Assembly: GCF_030160835.1 (NCBI RefSeq)
Contig: NZ_BSPC01000005.1
Coordinates: 434,001-498,000, forward strand
Direction: 5' to 3'
Length of the DNA stretch: 64,000 bases
Source of the DNA: Labrys miyagiensis
GTDB taxonomy: Bacteria; Pseudomonadota; Alphaproteobacteria; Rhizobiales; Labraceae
Below the pieces are notes generated by a model. That model ran no database searches. It was given only the letters and a program-made list of their open reading frames with translations, and had not been told where the DNA came from. The position numbers and the translations under genes were made by a program. How positions within the stretch are numbered: the first letter of the stretch is position 1; every line of letters begins with the position of its first letter. Of the stretch, positions 31,592 to 40,096 are shown in pieces.

Positions 31592-32725
31592 TCAATTTGG
31601 CCAACGGAAATCATCCGCTCGGCCCTCGCGGGCCGGCAGGCTCCCGCCCTGCTGCAGCACCTTGGTCACGCTTGGATCGGCGCTGCCCGTCGATTTTGTA
31701 GCCGCGCCGCCCAGCAATGCGCCGCCCGGCGTGGTCTCATAGGCGTCGAGCGGCAGCACCGGGCCGTATTCCGGCTTCTCCGGCGCCGGCGTTTCGCCAG
31801 GTGCATCCGTTGTCGGCTCGGCCACGGGAGCCGTGGCGATCACCGGGGCTGGTGGAGCGTCACCCAGCACGCGCCTGAGGTCGCCTTCCAGGAAATGTGC
31901 GGCGATGCGGGCGCCCTCGTCCGAGAAATGCACGCCATCAGGCCGGCGCAGGCGGGCGGGCTGGCCATCGAGGCCGGTGCCGCTGGCGGCGTAGCTGCCG
32001 TCGCCATTCACGAAGCCGTCCCAGATATCGACATAGATGCCGCCGGCTTCCGCCACCTGCTTGCGATAGAGGCTGTTGAGCCTGACCATGCCGGCGCTGA
32101 GATCGTCGCTGCGCATCGGCGGCAGGCCGACCCAGAAGATCTTGATGCCTCTCGCCTTCAGCGGCGCCAGCAGGGCATCGATGCGCTTGGCATAGGCTGT
32201 CTCCCATTCCTCCGACTGCGGATCGAGCCTTGTGTCGCCGTCACGGATGGTCTGGCGGTCGTTGGAGCCGACCAGCACCACCACCGCATCGATCTGTGCG
32301 TTGGCGGCGAGGAGATCGGCCACCGCCTTGTTCCAGTCGTAGAAATCCGTGCGCACCAGGCCGGTATCGGCCTTGGCATCATCGGCGATGGCGATGTCGG
32401 GCCGGTCGTCGAGCACGTCGGTCAACCCCTTGGCGAGTTGGTCGGCCAGCGAATCGCCGATGACATGCACGAAGAGGGAAGGCGGGACGGTGGGCGCCAG
32501 CACGGGGGCGATGGGCTTCGGCATCGAGAAAGGCGAGGCGCGCACCTTGGTTCGCCGCACCGGCGCCGGGCGCGCATTGTTGGCGCGGACCCTGTCCTGC
32601 ATCTCGTTATATTGCCGCAGCGCCTCGCCCGGCGTGTCGCCGCCACTGCGCGCATGCACGGCAAGCTGCGCCAGGCCGAAGGCGGCCAAAGCGAGGAGAG
32701 CGAGGAGGAGGAAGCGCTTCGTCAA
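31592..32725 (-). CDS. SGNH/GDSL hydrolase, DUF459 family
   Basis: A 377-aa probable periplasmic hydrolase. An N-terminal signal/anchor (KRFLLLALLALAAFGLAQLAV) is followed by the SGNH domain: block I VIGDSLADQLAKG (catalytic Ser), VVLVGSNDRQ (Asn), and DGVHFSDEGARI (Asp-His). The C-terminal about 90 residues are Pro/Ala-rich. In rhizobia DUF459 proteins are often found with cell-envelope genes and may deacylate or transfer acyl groups to glycans. The lytic transglycosylase ends 43 bp upstream on the same strand. Confidence 0.88.
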   Translation of the reverse strand: MTKRFLLLALLALAAFGLAQLAVHARSGGDTPGEALRQYNEMQDRVRANNARPAPVRRTKVRASPFSMPKPIAPVLAPTVPPSLFVHVIGDSLADQLAKGLTDVLDDRPDIAIADDAKADTGLVRTDFYDWNKAVADLLAANAQIDAVVVLVGSNDRQTIRDGDTRLDPQSEEWETAYAKRIDALLAPLKARGIKIFWVGLPPMRSDDLSAGMVRLNSLYRKQVAEAGGIYVDIWDGFVNGDGSYAASGTGLDGQPARLRRPDGVHFSDEGARIAAHFLEGDLRRVLGDAPPAPVIATAPVAEPTTDAPGETPAPEKPEYGPVLPLDAYETTPGGALLGGAATKSTGSADPSVTKVLQQGGSLPAREGRADDFRWPN

Positions 32726-32767
32726 GGTCTTGCCGGATCAGGCCGTTTTGCGAAACCCTATCATAGC

Positions 32768-34102
32768 CTATTTCGCTTCGCTCAGCTTCTGCAGCACGGC
32801 GGGCGTGGGATAGCCGTCCGCAACAAGTCCGGCCTTGGCCTGCCAACTGCGCAGGGCCGTGCGCGCCGAAGGGCCGATCTTGCCGTCGATGGTGTCGATG
32901 GGATAGCCGAGCGCCTTCAATTTCGTCTGCATCGCGCTGATCTGGCTGTGGTTGAGCGTCGTCTCTTGCGCCGGCCAGCTGCCCTTGAGAGCGTCGATGC
33001 CGCGAATGCGGTCGGCGAGCAGGCCCACTGACAGCGTGTAGGAATCGGAGATGTTGTAGGTCTTGATCGCCCAGTAGTTCTGGAAGATCAGGAAGGCCGG
33101 ACCCTTGGCGCCGGCCGGCAGGAACAGCCAGGCCTTGTCCGCGCCCGGCAGCTTCTGGCCGTCCACACGCATGACGCCGAGCTTGGCCCAGGCTGAGGCC
33201 GGGCCGCCGTCATGGTCGTTGATGGCGGTGAAATCGAACTTTGCCGGCAGCTTCACCTCATAGCCCCAGCGCTTACCGGCGTCCCAGTCATGCTGCTTGA
33301 GGTAGTTGGCGATGGAGCCGATGACATCCGGCTCGTCTTCCCAGACGTCGCGCTTGCCGTCGCCGTCCATGTCCACGGCATATTTCAGAAAGCTGGACGG
33401 CATGAACTGCACCTGGCCGAGCGCACCGGCCCAGGAGCCGGTCATGCCACGGGGCGTGATGTCGTGCTCCTGCAGGATATTGAGGGCGGCGATCAACTCG
33501 TCGCGGAAGAGCTCGGGGCGTTTGGTGGTGCAGCAGGCGAGAGTGGCGAGCGAGCGGATGATGTCGGAATCGCCCGGCGAGGCACCGTAATTGCTCTCCA
33601 GCGACCAGATCGCCAGGATGACATAGCGGTCCACGCCATATTGGGCCTCTGCCTTGTCGAGCCAGGATTTCCAGCGCTGCGCCATCGCCTTGCCCTGGGC
33701 GATGCGGTTGGCGGTCAGGCGGCCATCGATATAGGCGTGAATGGTCTGGTTGAACTCGGGCTGCGTCCCGGCAAGCGCGATCACCTTGGGATCGACCTCC
33801 AGCCCCGCGAAAGCGGCATCGAAGATCTCGCGCGAGACGCCGGCCTCCTTGGCGCGCGGCCAGAGATGCGTGATGAAATTCAGGTAGTTGTCGGCGCGGG
33901 CCGGCGTGGCCGACAGAACAAGGACCGGAAGGGCCGAGAGGCACAGGCAGACCGCCATGATGAACATGCGCGGAGGTTTTGCCGTCATTGCGAGCGCAGC
34001 GAAGCAATCCAGGTGCCCGAAGGTTGCGGCGGTGGTCCTGGATTGCTTCGCTGCGCTCGCAATGACGGCGCTATCGGCGGGCGATGGGTTCACACGTGGC
34101 AT
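32768..34102 (-). CDS. lytic murein transglycosylase (MltB type) with peptidoglycan-binding domain
   Basis: A MltB_2-type transglycosylase: the region around IWSLESNYGASPGDSD holds the catalytic Glu; AGALGQVQFMPSSFLKYAVD follows. A C-terminal PG_binding_1 domain (about 375-440, SQISAMQTKLKALGYPIDTI) closes the protein. Three starts are possible. 34102 has GAGGAGG spaced normally, but the next about 45 codons include a REP-like repeat. 33988 lies in the repeat and gives MTAKPPR plus signal peptide. 33967 gives MFIMAVCLCL directly. I use 34102 on ribosome-site grounds; the mature enzyme is the same. Confidence 0.88.
   Translation of the reverse strand: MPRVNPSPADSAVIASAAKQSRTTAATFGHLDCFAALAMTAKPPRMFIMAVCLCLSALPVLVLSATPARADNYLNFITHLWPRAKEAGVSREIFDAAFAGLEVDPKVIALAGTQPEFNQTIHAYIDGRLTANRIAQGKAMAQRWKSWLDKAEAQYGVDRYVILAIWSLESNYGASPGDSDIIRSLATLACCTTKRPELFRDELIAALNILQEHDITPRGMTGSWAGALGQVQFMPSSFLKYAVDMDGDGKRDVWEDEPDVIGSIANYLKQHDWDAGKRWGYEVKLPAKFDFTAINDHDGGPASAWAKLGVMRVDGQKLPGADKAWLFLPAGAKGPAFLIFQNYWAIKTYNISDSYTLSVGLLADRIRGIDALKGSWPAQETTLNHSQISAMQTKLKALGYPIDTIDGKIGPSARTALRSWQAKAGLVADGYPTPAVLQKLSEAK
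33981..34069. repeat. inverted repeat GCCGTCATTGCGAGCGCAGC class, inside a coding N-terminus
   Basis: Left arm GCCGTCATTGCGAGCGCAGC (33981 on) and its inverted copy ending at 34069 have 33-bp near-perfect arms with about 25 bp between. It lies between the ribosome-binding site and the signal peptide of the transglycosylase gene, and is read in frame there. Confidence 0.9.
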
Positions 34103-34165
34103 TGGCGCCTCCTCGAATCCTGATACCATGACGTTCATCTTTTTTGTGATAAACACCGCCGTGAG

Positions 34166-35194
34166 ATGCAAATTGCAAAGAGGCAAGGTTTGAACAAGGC
34201 TCATGGCGCGGTGAAGGCGGCGGTCCCTGTCAATTCGGCGCGGTCCTCGGCCCTGCGCACGATCGAAACCGAGAGGGCCGGGCTGGAAGCGATGAGCGAG
34301 GCGCTTGCCGGCGACCTCGGTACGGCCTTTGCCGCCGTGGTGGATCGCATCGGCGGCCTGAAGGGCCGGGTGATCGTCTCCGGCATGGGCAAGTCGGGCC
34401 ATATCGGCAAGAAGATCGCCGCCACCTTTGCCTCCACCGGCACGCCCGCCTTTTTCGTGCATCCGAGCGAGGCAAGCCATGGCGATCTCGGCATGATCAC
34501 CACCGATGACGCCGTCATCGCTCTCTCCTGGTCGGGAGAGACGCGCGAATTCGGCGACATCATCGACTATGCCACCCGCTTCAACGTCCCGCTGATCGCC
34601 GTGACCTCGGCGCCCTCTTCCACCTTGGCCAAGGCCGCCGATCACTGCCTCATCCTGCCCAAGGTCAAGGAGGCCTGCCCGAACGGCCAGGCGCCGACCA
34701 CCTCCTCGGTGATGATCCTGGCGCTGGGTGATGCACTCGCCATGGCCATGCTGGAATGGCGCGGCTTCACGGCCGAGGATTTCCGCGTCTTCCATCCTGG
34801 CGGCAAGCTCGGCGCGGCGCTGAAATTCGTGCGCGACGTCATGCGTACCGGCGATGCCATGCCGCTGGTGCTGGCGGGCTCGCCCATGCCGGAGGTCATC
34901 CGCGAGATGTCGAGCAAGGGTATCGGCAGCGTCGGCGTGATCGATGCGGCCGGTGCCCTGGTCGGCATCGTCACCGATGGCGACCTGCGCCGCCATATCG
35001 CCGACGATCTCATGGCCAAGCGCGTCGACGACATCATGTCCCGTTCGCCCCGGGTGATCCGCACCGACGCCTTGGTGAGCGAGGCGATGGAGATCCTGGA
35101 CTCCAGGCGTATCACCGTGCTGTTCGCCATGGAGAATGACCGCCCGGTCGGCGTCGTCCATATGCTCGACCTGATCAACACCGGCCTCGTTTGA
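34166..35194 (+). CDS. kdsD: arabinose-5-phosphate isomerase (KpsF/GutQ family)
   Basis: A 342-aa isomerase making arabinose-5-phosphate for KDO in lipopolysaccharide. The SIS domain (about 55-190) shows VSGMGKSGHIGKKIA, HPSEASHGDLGMI and ALSWSGETREFGDI. Two CBS domains follow (about 225-342, GIGSVGVIDAAGALVGIVTDGDLRR and ITVLFAMENDRPVGVVHMLDL). A TTG at 34190 preceded by GAGGCAAGG is a credible alternative start. The stop overlaps the ccmA start. Confidence 0.93.
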   Translation: MQIAKRQGLNKAHGAVKAAVPVNSARSSALRTIETERAGLEAMSEALAGDLGTAFAAVVDRIGGLKGRVIVSGMGKSGHIGKKIAATFASTGTPAFFVHPSEASHGDLGMITTDDAVIALSWSGETREFGDIIDYATRFNVPLIAVTSAPSSTLAKAADHCLILPKVKEACPNGQAPTTSSVMILALGDALAMAMLEWRGFTAEDFRVFHPGGKLGAALKFVRDVMRTGDAMPLVLAGSPMPEVIREMSSKGIGSVGVIDAAGALVGIVTDGDLRRHIADDLMAKRVDDIMSRSPRVIRTDALVSEAMEILDSRRITVLFAMENDRPVGVVHMLDLINTGLV

Positions 35195-35811
35195 GCACTG
35201 CCCATGCCCTCCGCCTGATCGCCGAGAGCCTTGCCTGCGAGCGGGGCGGGCGGCTCGTGTTCGAGGATATCGGCTTCAGCGCGGGAGCGGGCGAACTCGT
35301 GGCCGTGATCGGGCGCAACGGCGCCGGCAAGTCGAGCCTGCTGCGCGTGGTGGCCGGCCTGGTGCCGAAGACGTCAGGCACGCTAAGCCTCGAAGGTGGC
35401 GAGGCCGAGAAGAGCGCTCCCGAACACATGTATTATTGCGGCCATAGCGATGCCCTCAAGCCCTCGCTGAGCGTGCGCGAGAATCTGAGCTTCTGGCGCT
35501 CCTATTACGGCGATATCAGGCTCGACATCGCGGAGGCGCTCGATCTCTTTGCCATCGAGCATCTCGCTGATCTGCCGGCCGCCTATCTCTCGGCGGGGCA
35601 GAAGCGCCGGCTTTCGCTCTGCCGCCTCTTCGTCTCCTGGCGCCCGGTCTGGCTGCTGGACGAGCCGACCTCGGCCCTCGACGTGGCGACGCAGGCGCGC
35701 CTCGCCGAGCTGATGCGCAAGCATCTCGACGAAGGCGGGATTATCCTCGCCGCCACCCATGGCGATCTCGGCCTCCCGCCGAGCCAGACCCTTACCATCG
35801 GTGGCGCATGA
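35191..35811 (+). CDS. ccmA: heme exporter ATP-binding protein CcmA
   Basis: A 206-aa ATPase of the cytochrome c maturation heme-handling ABC complex CcmAB(CD). Walker A GRNGAGKSS lies near residue 42, the signature YLSAGQKRRL near 133 and Walker [13 protein letters not shown] near 155. The start codon appears to be TTG at 35191, overlapping the kdsD stop; no in-frame ATG precedes the Walker A strand. The stop overlaps ccmB by 4 bp, and the order ccmA-ccmB-ccmC-ccmD-ccmG is the standard alphaproteobacterial operon. Confidence 0.93.
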   Translation: MSTAHALRLIAESLACERGGRLVFEDIGFSAGAGELVAVIGRNGAGKSSLLRVVAGLVPKTSGTLSLEGGEAEKSAPEHMYYCGHSDALKPSLSVRENLSFWRSYYGDIRLDIAEALDLFAIEHLADLPAAYLSAGQKRRLSLCRLFVSWRPVWLLDEPTSALDVATQARLAELMRKHLDEGGIILAATHGDLGLPPSQTLTIGGA

Positions 35812-36476
35812 GCGCGCTCGGCGCCCTCTTCGTGCGGGACGTCCGGCTGGCCGTGCGCTCGGGCGGCGGCGCGCCCGTCGGCGTGATCTTCTTCCTCGCT
35901 GTGGTCACGGTGATCCCCTTCGGCGTCGGCCCCGACCTCAATCTGCTCGCCCGCATCGGTCCCGCCGTGCTCTGGCTCGGCGCGCTGCTCGCCACCCTGC
36001 TCGGGCTCGACCGCCTGTTCCAGGCCGACCTCGACGACGGGTCGCTCGACCTCCTCCATCTCGGCGGCACGCCGCTGGAGCTGGCCGTGGCGGTGAAGGC
36101 GCTGGCCCACTGGGTTACCACCGGCCTGCCTCTGGTGATCGCGGCGCCCCTGCTGGCGTTGTTCGTCAACGTGCCCGGCCATGGCATCGCCCCGCTGAGC
36201 CTGACCCTGCTGGTCGGCACGCCGGCGCTCACCTTCCTCGGCGCCATCGGCGCGGCGCTCACCGTGGCGCTTCGCCGCGGCGGCATGCTGATCTCGATCC
36301 TGATCTTGCCGCTGACCATCCCGGTGCTGATCTTCGGCGTGGCGGCGGCGACGGCAGCGATCACCGGCCCCATGCCCTTCCTGCCGCCCTTTCTCCTGCT
36401 GTGTGCCATGACGCTGTTTTCGATCGTGCTGGGCACGGTGGCGGCCGCCTGGGCGCTGCGGTTCGGGCTGGAATGA
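35808..36476 (+). CDS. ccmB: heme exporter protein CcmB
   Basis: A 222-aa integral membrane subunit with about six TM segments. Typical landmarks are the N-terminal LFVRDVRLAVRSGGGAPVGVIFFLAVVTVIPFGVGPD, then DRLFQADLDDGSLDLL and VTTGLPLVIAAPLLALF. With CcmA it releases holo-CcmE from CcmC-CcmD during heme delivery to the periplasm. ATG overlaps the ccmA stop. A REP-like pair begins at its stop codon and fills the gap to ccmC. Confidence 0.93.
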   Translation: MSALGALFVRDVRLAVRSGGGAPVGVIFFLAVVTVIPFGVGPDLNLLARIGPAVLWLGALLATLLGLDRLFQADLDDGSLDLLHLGGTPLELAVAVKALAHWVTTGLPLVIAAPLLALFVNVPGHGIAPLSLTLLVGTPALTFLGAIGAALTVALRRGGMLISILILPLTIPVLIFGVAAATAAITGPMPFLPPFLLLCAMTLFSIVLGTVAAAWALRFGLE

Positions 36477-36477
36477 C

Positions 36478-36592
36478 CTGGGAGCGCGGACTCCCAGTCC
36501 GCTCTTGGAAACGACGACCCTTGAGAACAAGGCCGTACCTCAATCTCGTCCGTCTTCGTTTCAAGAGCGGACTGGAAGTCCGCGCTCCCAGA
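36478..36592. repeat. inverted palindromic repeat pair (GGGAGCGCGGACT class) inside the ccm operon
   Basis: Left unit CTGGGAGCGCGGACTCCCAG directly after the ccmB stop faces its inverted partner ending at 36592. Same class as 198-403. It puts two hairpins between ccmB and ccmC. Confidence 0.85.
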
Positions 36593-36645
36593 ATCTGTTC
36601 CCTCCGTCATTGTTTCGCCGCCTCAGCGCGGGTAAAACAGCGTCC

Positions 36646-37404
36646 ATGTGGAAATTCACCAACCCGACCGTGTTCCTGGGCCTCGCCGCGCGCCTGCTGC
36701 CGTGGCTGATGGCCGTTACCGCGCTGCTGTTCGTGGCCGGGCTCTATGGCGTCGCCATGGCGCCGGACGACTACCAGCAGGGCGCCACGGTGAAGATCAT
36801 GTATATACACGTGCCCAGCGCCTGGCTCGCCATGGCGGGCTGGGGTGTGATGTCGCTGTCCGCACTCGGCGTGCTGGTCTGGCGCCATCCCTTGGCCGAG
36901 GTAGCGATGAAGGCGGCGATGCCGATCGGCGCGGCCTTCACCTTGCTCTGCCTCGTCACCGGCTCGCTCTGGGGCCAGCCGATGTGGGGCACCTGGTGGG
37001 TGTGGGACGCCAGGCTCACCTCGGTGCTGGTGCTCTTCCTGATGTATCTGGCGCTGCTGGCGCTCTGGCAGTCGATCGAGGACCCCGGCAAGGCGGCGCG
37101 CATCTGCGCCGTGCTGGTGCTGGTGGGCGCCGTCAACATACCCATCATCAAATTCTCGGTGGAGTGGTGGAACACGCTGCACCAGGGCGCCTCGGTCTTC
37201 CGTATCGGCGGCTCGACCATCTATTCCTGGATGATGCTGTGGCCGTTGCTGGACATGGCGCTCGCCTTCACCTTCCTGTTCGCCACGCTCCACGTGATGG
37301 CTGTTCGCAATGAGATCCTGCGCCGGCGCATTCGCACCATGCGTCTGATGGCTGCGGCCGGCGTGACCGGTGCCGTGTCGCCTGCCGTGCCGGCGGAGGC
37401 CTGA
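36646..37404 (+). CDS. ccmC: heme lyase/handling protein CcmC
   Basis: A 252-aa CcmC. Six TM segments; the periplasmic WWD heme-binding motif reads WGTWWVWDARLTS (about residues 125-137). Conserved heme-ligand histidines are IHVPSAW and EWWNTLHQG. It attaches heme to CcmE. The start at 36646 (MWKFTNP) fits family length; an in-frame extension to 36505 runs through the repeat and is rejected. ccmD follows after 1 bp. Confidence 0.95.
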   Translation: MWKFTNPTVFLGLAARLLPWLMAVTALLFVAGLYGVAMAPDDYQQGATVKIMYIHVPSAWLAMAGWGVMSLSALGVLVWRHPLAEVAMKAAMPIGAAFTLLCLVTGSLWGQPMWGTWWVWDARLTSVLVLFLMYLALLALWQSIEDPGKAARICAVLVLVGAVNIPIIKFSVEWWNTLHQGASVFRIGGSTIYSWMMLWPLLDMALAFTFLFATLHVMAVRNEILRRRIRTMRLMAAAGVTGAVSPAVPAEA

Positions 37405-37405
37405 G

Positions 37406-37609
37406 ATGGTGATCCTCGGCATGGACCTCGGCACCCATTGGGCCTTCATCGTCTGGGCCTATGCGGCGGCGCTGGTGGTGATCGTCTCCCTCATCGTCTG
37501 GGTGCTGGCCGACTACCGCCTGCAGCGCAAGACCCTCGCCGATCTTGAAGCACGCGGCCTGCGTCGGCGGTCGCGCCAAGGTTCACCTCCGGGCAAGGAG
37601 GCGGCGTGA
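37406..37609 (+). CDS. ccmD: heme exporter protein CcmD
   Basis: A 67-aa single-pass membrane protein. HWAFIVWAYAAALVVIVSLIVWVLADYRLQRKTLADLEARGLRR shows one TM with the basic cytoplasmic tail and LE.RG motif of CcmD. It stabilises the CcmC-heme-CcmE complex. The stop overlaps the ccmG start by 4 bp. Position and topology make the call secure despite the short length. Confidence 0.93.
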   Translation: MVILGMDLGTHWAFIVWAYAAALVVIVSLIVWVLADYRLQRKTLADLEARGLRRRSRQGSPPGKEAA

Positions 37610-38196
37610 GCAACAGCCAGACCTTGCCGCCGGCCCCGCGCCGCCGCGCGCTCGTCTTGATTCCCTTGATTGTCTTCGCAGCGCTGGCGGGCCTCTTCCT
37701 GTACCAGCTTCGGGACGGCGGCGATCCCTCCACCTTGCCCTCGGCGTTGATCGGCAAGCCGGTGCCGGAGATGAAGCTGCCGCCTCTCGTCGAGCTCACG
37801 CGCGACGGCAAGCCGGTGCCGGGCCTTGCCACCGCTGATTTCAAGGCCGGCGGCGTCACCGTGGTGAATGTCTTCGCCTCCTGGTGCGCGCCTTGCCAGG
37901 AAGAGCATCCGGAGCTGATGAAATTCGCCGCCATGAAGAAGGCGCGGCTGGTTGGGATCGACTACAAGGATGATCCGGACAACGCCCGCCGCTTCCTCGG
38001 CACCTTCGGCAGCCCCTATGACGCCGTGGGCGTCGACGCCAATGGCCGCTCGGCCATCGACTGGGGCGTCTATGGCGTGCCCGAGACCTTCATCGTCAAC
38101 GGCAAGGGCGAGATCGTCGACAAGATCGTCGGCCCGCTCGATGACGACAAGCTGGCGAACAAGCTCCTGCCCGCCATCGAAGGCGCATCGAAATAA
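37606..38196 (+). CDS. ccmG: thiol:disulfide interchange protein CcmG/DsbE
   Basis: A 196-aa membrane-anchored thioredoxin. The N-terminal TM is ALVLIPLIVFAALAGLFLY (about 14-32). The active site ASWCAPCQEEHP has the CxxC pair, followed by GIDYKDDPDNARRFL and the cis-Pro region YGVPETFIVNGKG. It reduces apocytochrome c CXXCH thiols before heme ligation. It starts at GTG 37606 with GCAAGGAGG upstream. Confidence 0.95.
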   Translation: MSNSQTLPPAPRRRALVLIPLIVFAALAGLFLYQLRDGGDPSTLPSALIGKPVPEMKLPPLVELTRDGKPVPGLATADFKAGGVTVVNVFASWCAPCQEEHPELMKFAAMKKARLVGIDYKDDPDNARRFLGTFGSPYDAVGVDANGRSAIDWGVYGVPETFIVNGKGEIVDKIVGPLDDDKLANKLLPAIEGASK

Positions 38197-38205
38197 AGGC
38201 CCGAT

Positions 38206-38709
38206 ATGACCGACCGCTCCAAGCTTCCCTACCGGCCCTGCGCGGGTGCGGTCCTGTTCAACGCGGCCGGCAAGGTCTTCATCGGCCGCCGCCGCAGCAA
38301 GGAAGGCCAGCCGAACAAGCCGACGCTGGAATGGCAGATGCCGCAGGGCGGTATCGACGAGGGCGAGGATCCCTATGGGGCGGCGGTACGCGAACTCCAC
38401 GAGGAAACCAATGTGCGCTCCATCGCGCTGCTGGCCGAGGCGCCGGAGTGGTATTCCTACGACCTGCCGCCGGAGGCGGTAGGCGGTGGCTGGACCGCTC
38501 GTTATCGCGGCCAGACCCAGAAATGGTATGCCTTCCGCTTCACCGGCACCGACAGCGAGATCGACGTCGAGCATCCCGGCGGCGGCGCGAAGGCCGAGTT
38601 CGACGCTTGGCGCTGGGAGGATCTCGAAGCCCTGCCCGGCCTGATCGTGCCCTTCAAGCGCGACGTCTACAGCCAAGTCGTGGCCGCCTTCCGCCATCTT
38701 GTCGCATGA
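38206..38709 (+). CDS. rppH: RNA pyrophosphohydrolase (Nudix), RppH
   Basis: A 167-aa Nudix hydrolase. The family start is YRPCAGAVLFNAAGKVFIGRR; WQMPQGGIDEGEDPYGAAVRELHEETNV carries the Nudix box G-x5-E-x7-RE-x2-EE. LPPEAVGGGWTARYRGQTQKWYAFRFTG and FDAWRWEDLEALPGLIVPFKRDVY are the RppH-specific regions. RppH trims 5'-triphosphate RNA to monophosphate and starts mRNA decay. It lies 9 bp after ccmG and overlaps a second Nudix gene by 4 bp. Confidence 0.92.
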   Translation: MTDRSKLPYRPCAGAVLFNAAGKVFIGRRRSKEGQPNKPTLEWQMPQGGIDEGEDPYGAAVRELHEETNVRSIALLAEAPEWYSYDLPPEAVGGGWTARYRGQTQKWYAFRFTGTDSEIDVEHPGGGAKAEFDAWRWEDLEALPGLIVPFKRDVYSQVVAAFRHLVA

Positions 38710-39197
38710 GCGAAAAACCCTATCGCCCCAATGTCGGCATCGCCCTGTTCAATGCGCAGGGCCTGGTGCTGGTCGGCCGCGCGGAGACCTCGGGCCCAGA
38801 GCTCATCGTGCCCGGTCATGAATGGCAGTGCCCTCAGGGCGGCATCGGCGAGGGCGAGGACATCGTCGCGGCGGCCCGGCGCGAACTGTGGGAGGAGACC
38901 AATGTCCGCTCCGCCTCATTGCTGGCGGTGACGGACGAATGGTGGCCCTATGATTTCCCGCCCTATGACGGCCCACCGCACAAGCTCTCGCCCTTCCGCG
39001 GCCAGAAGCAGCGCTGGGCCGCCTTCCGCTTCGAGGGGCAGGACAGCGAGATCGATGTCGTCAACCTTCCCACCGGCGAGCCGCAGGAGTTCTTCGGTTG
39101 GCGTTGGGAAAGCCTGGCCCGCCTGCCTGACCTGGTGACGCCGCACAAGCGGCCATCCTATGAGCGCATGGCCAGGGCCTTCGTTGCGCTGGTATAA
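38706..39197 (+). CDS. second RppH-like Nudix hydrolase
   Basis: A 163-aa paralogue of the preceding gene. Nudix box GGIGEGEDIVAAARRELWEETNV is intact. WQCPQGG and RGQKQRWAAFRFEGQDSEIDVVN mirror RppH. The RppH loop DLPPEAVGGGW is replaced by DFPPYDGPPHKLSPF and the N-terminal region inserts ETSGPELIVPGHE. It probably arose by tandem duplication and diverged in substrate loop. ATG overlaps the rppH stop (ATGA), so both come from one transcript. Dinucleoside polyphosphate hydrolysis is an alternative activity. Confidence 0.85.
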   Translation: MSEKPYRPNVGIALFNAQGLVLVGRAETSGPELIVPGHEWQCPQGGIGEGEDIVAAARRELWEETNVRSASLLAVTDEWWPYDFPPYDGPPHKLSPFRGQKQRWAAFRFEGQDSEIDVVNLPTGEPQEFFGWRWESLARLPDLVTPHKRPSYERMARAFVALV

Positions 39198-39366
39198 TTT
39201 TACAGTTTCATGAAACAGCAATAATCCCGCCGCTTGCCTTGCTGAGGCCATCGTGCTGCGTGAACATGCTCCCCTCGTCGCAACTGTGTCGTCTCGCAAG
39301 GGCGTGCGGCCTGTAATCGGGCTCCGCAGTTCCCATATAAGATTTTTGCGCGGAGGCGCCCTATTC

Positions 39367-39777
39367 ATGTTTCGAAGTGTTGCCCCCTATGATTATACCG
39401 TCGGCATCGACCGTGCTGATATTGATTTCATGGGCCACGTCAACAATGCCAGCTATCTCAAATGGGTGCAGGCGGCGATCATCAGCCATTGGGAGCGCCT
39501 GGCGCCGGCCGATGCGATCGCGCGTCTGTCCTGGGTCGCCCTCAAGCATGAGATCACCTATCGCAAGCCGGCTTTCCTGGATGATCATGTGATCGCAACC
39601 GTCATCCTGGAGAAGGTCCACGGCGCCCGGGCGTTCTATGAGATCATCATCAAGCGCGGCGAGGAGGTGCTTGCCGAGGTGAAGTCGAGCTGGTGCTGTC
39701 TCGATGCGGAGACCCATCGTCCGGCGCGCGTCTCGAAGTCCATCATCGATCATTTCATTCGGAAGGCGGGAGGCTGA
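39367..39777 (+). CDS. acyl-CoA thioesterase (4HBT/YbgC-FadM type)
   Basis: A 136-aa hotdog-fold thioesterase: GIDRADIDFMGHVNNASYLKWVQ with the catalytic Asp/His-N region of the 4HBT family, then KHEITYRKPAFLDDHVIATVIL and ARAFYEIIIKRGEEVLAEVKSSWCCLD. It hydrolyses a short or medium acyl-CoA; the exact substrate is not predictable. The ATG at 39367 is preferred; an in-frame extension to 39253 has no homology. Monocistronic, with a gap before and after. Confidence 0.85.
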   Translation: MFRSVAPYDYTVGIDRADIDFMGHVNNASYLKWVQAAIISHWERLAPADAIARLSWVALKHEITYRKPAFLDDHVIATVILEKVHGARAFYEIIIKRGEEVLAEVKSSWCCLDAETHRPARVSKSIIDHFIRKAGG

Positions 39778-39779
39778 GG

Positions 39780-39935
39780 TCTTCGCTCAATCGAACGCGG
39801 CTTCAAGGCCTCCCTTCCTGGGCGGGAAAAGCTGGTCGCGCAGGCGAGCAGGGCGCCGACGACGATCAGCAGCACCCACCAGCACCAGGGTCAGTGTCGA
39901 CAGCACCGGCGTGGCATAGCCGTAAATTGAACGCA
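39780..39935 (-). pseudogene. possible ABC permease C-terminal remnant
   Basis: Minus-strand translation gives YGYATPVLSTLTLVLVG and, after a 1-nt shift, LLLIVVGALLACATSFSRPG. This looks like the last TM segment of a polyamine-type ABC permease. No upstream part of such a gene remains. The call rests on hydrophobicity and a short pattern only. Confidence 0.25.
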
Positions 39936-40096
39936 GATGCCATGGCGACGTGGAAATCCCGGCCGCCGGGCCGATATCCTGCCGAACGGTGGCGTAAATT
40001 ACCCATCATACAAAGGCGTGTGGCATGGGGCTTTTGGCCGAAGCGCCTGTTGCGCGAGCTTGATAGCAAGGCCTTTGCAAAACAGGCAGAGGCAAC
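39936..40096 (+). promoter_or_regulatory. flavin monooxygenase upstream region with shared regulatory block
   Basis: 39996-40053 holds AAATTACCCA, 19 bp of spacer, then ATGGGGCTTTTGGCCGAAGC and TGTTGC. The same arrangement (AAATTACCCA, 17 bp, ATGGGTGATTTGACCGAAGC, TGGTTGC) lies at 46223-46280 upstream of the small membrane protein gene. It probably contains a common regulator site and promoter. The regulator is not identified; the LuxR protein at 44498 is the best neighbour candidate. Confidence 0.5.
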
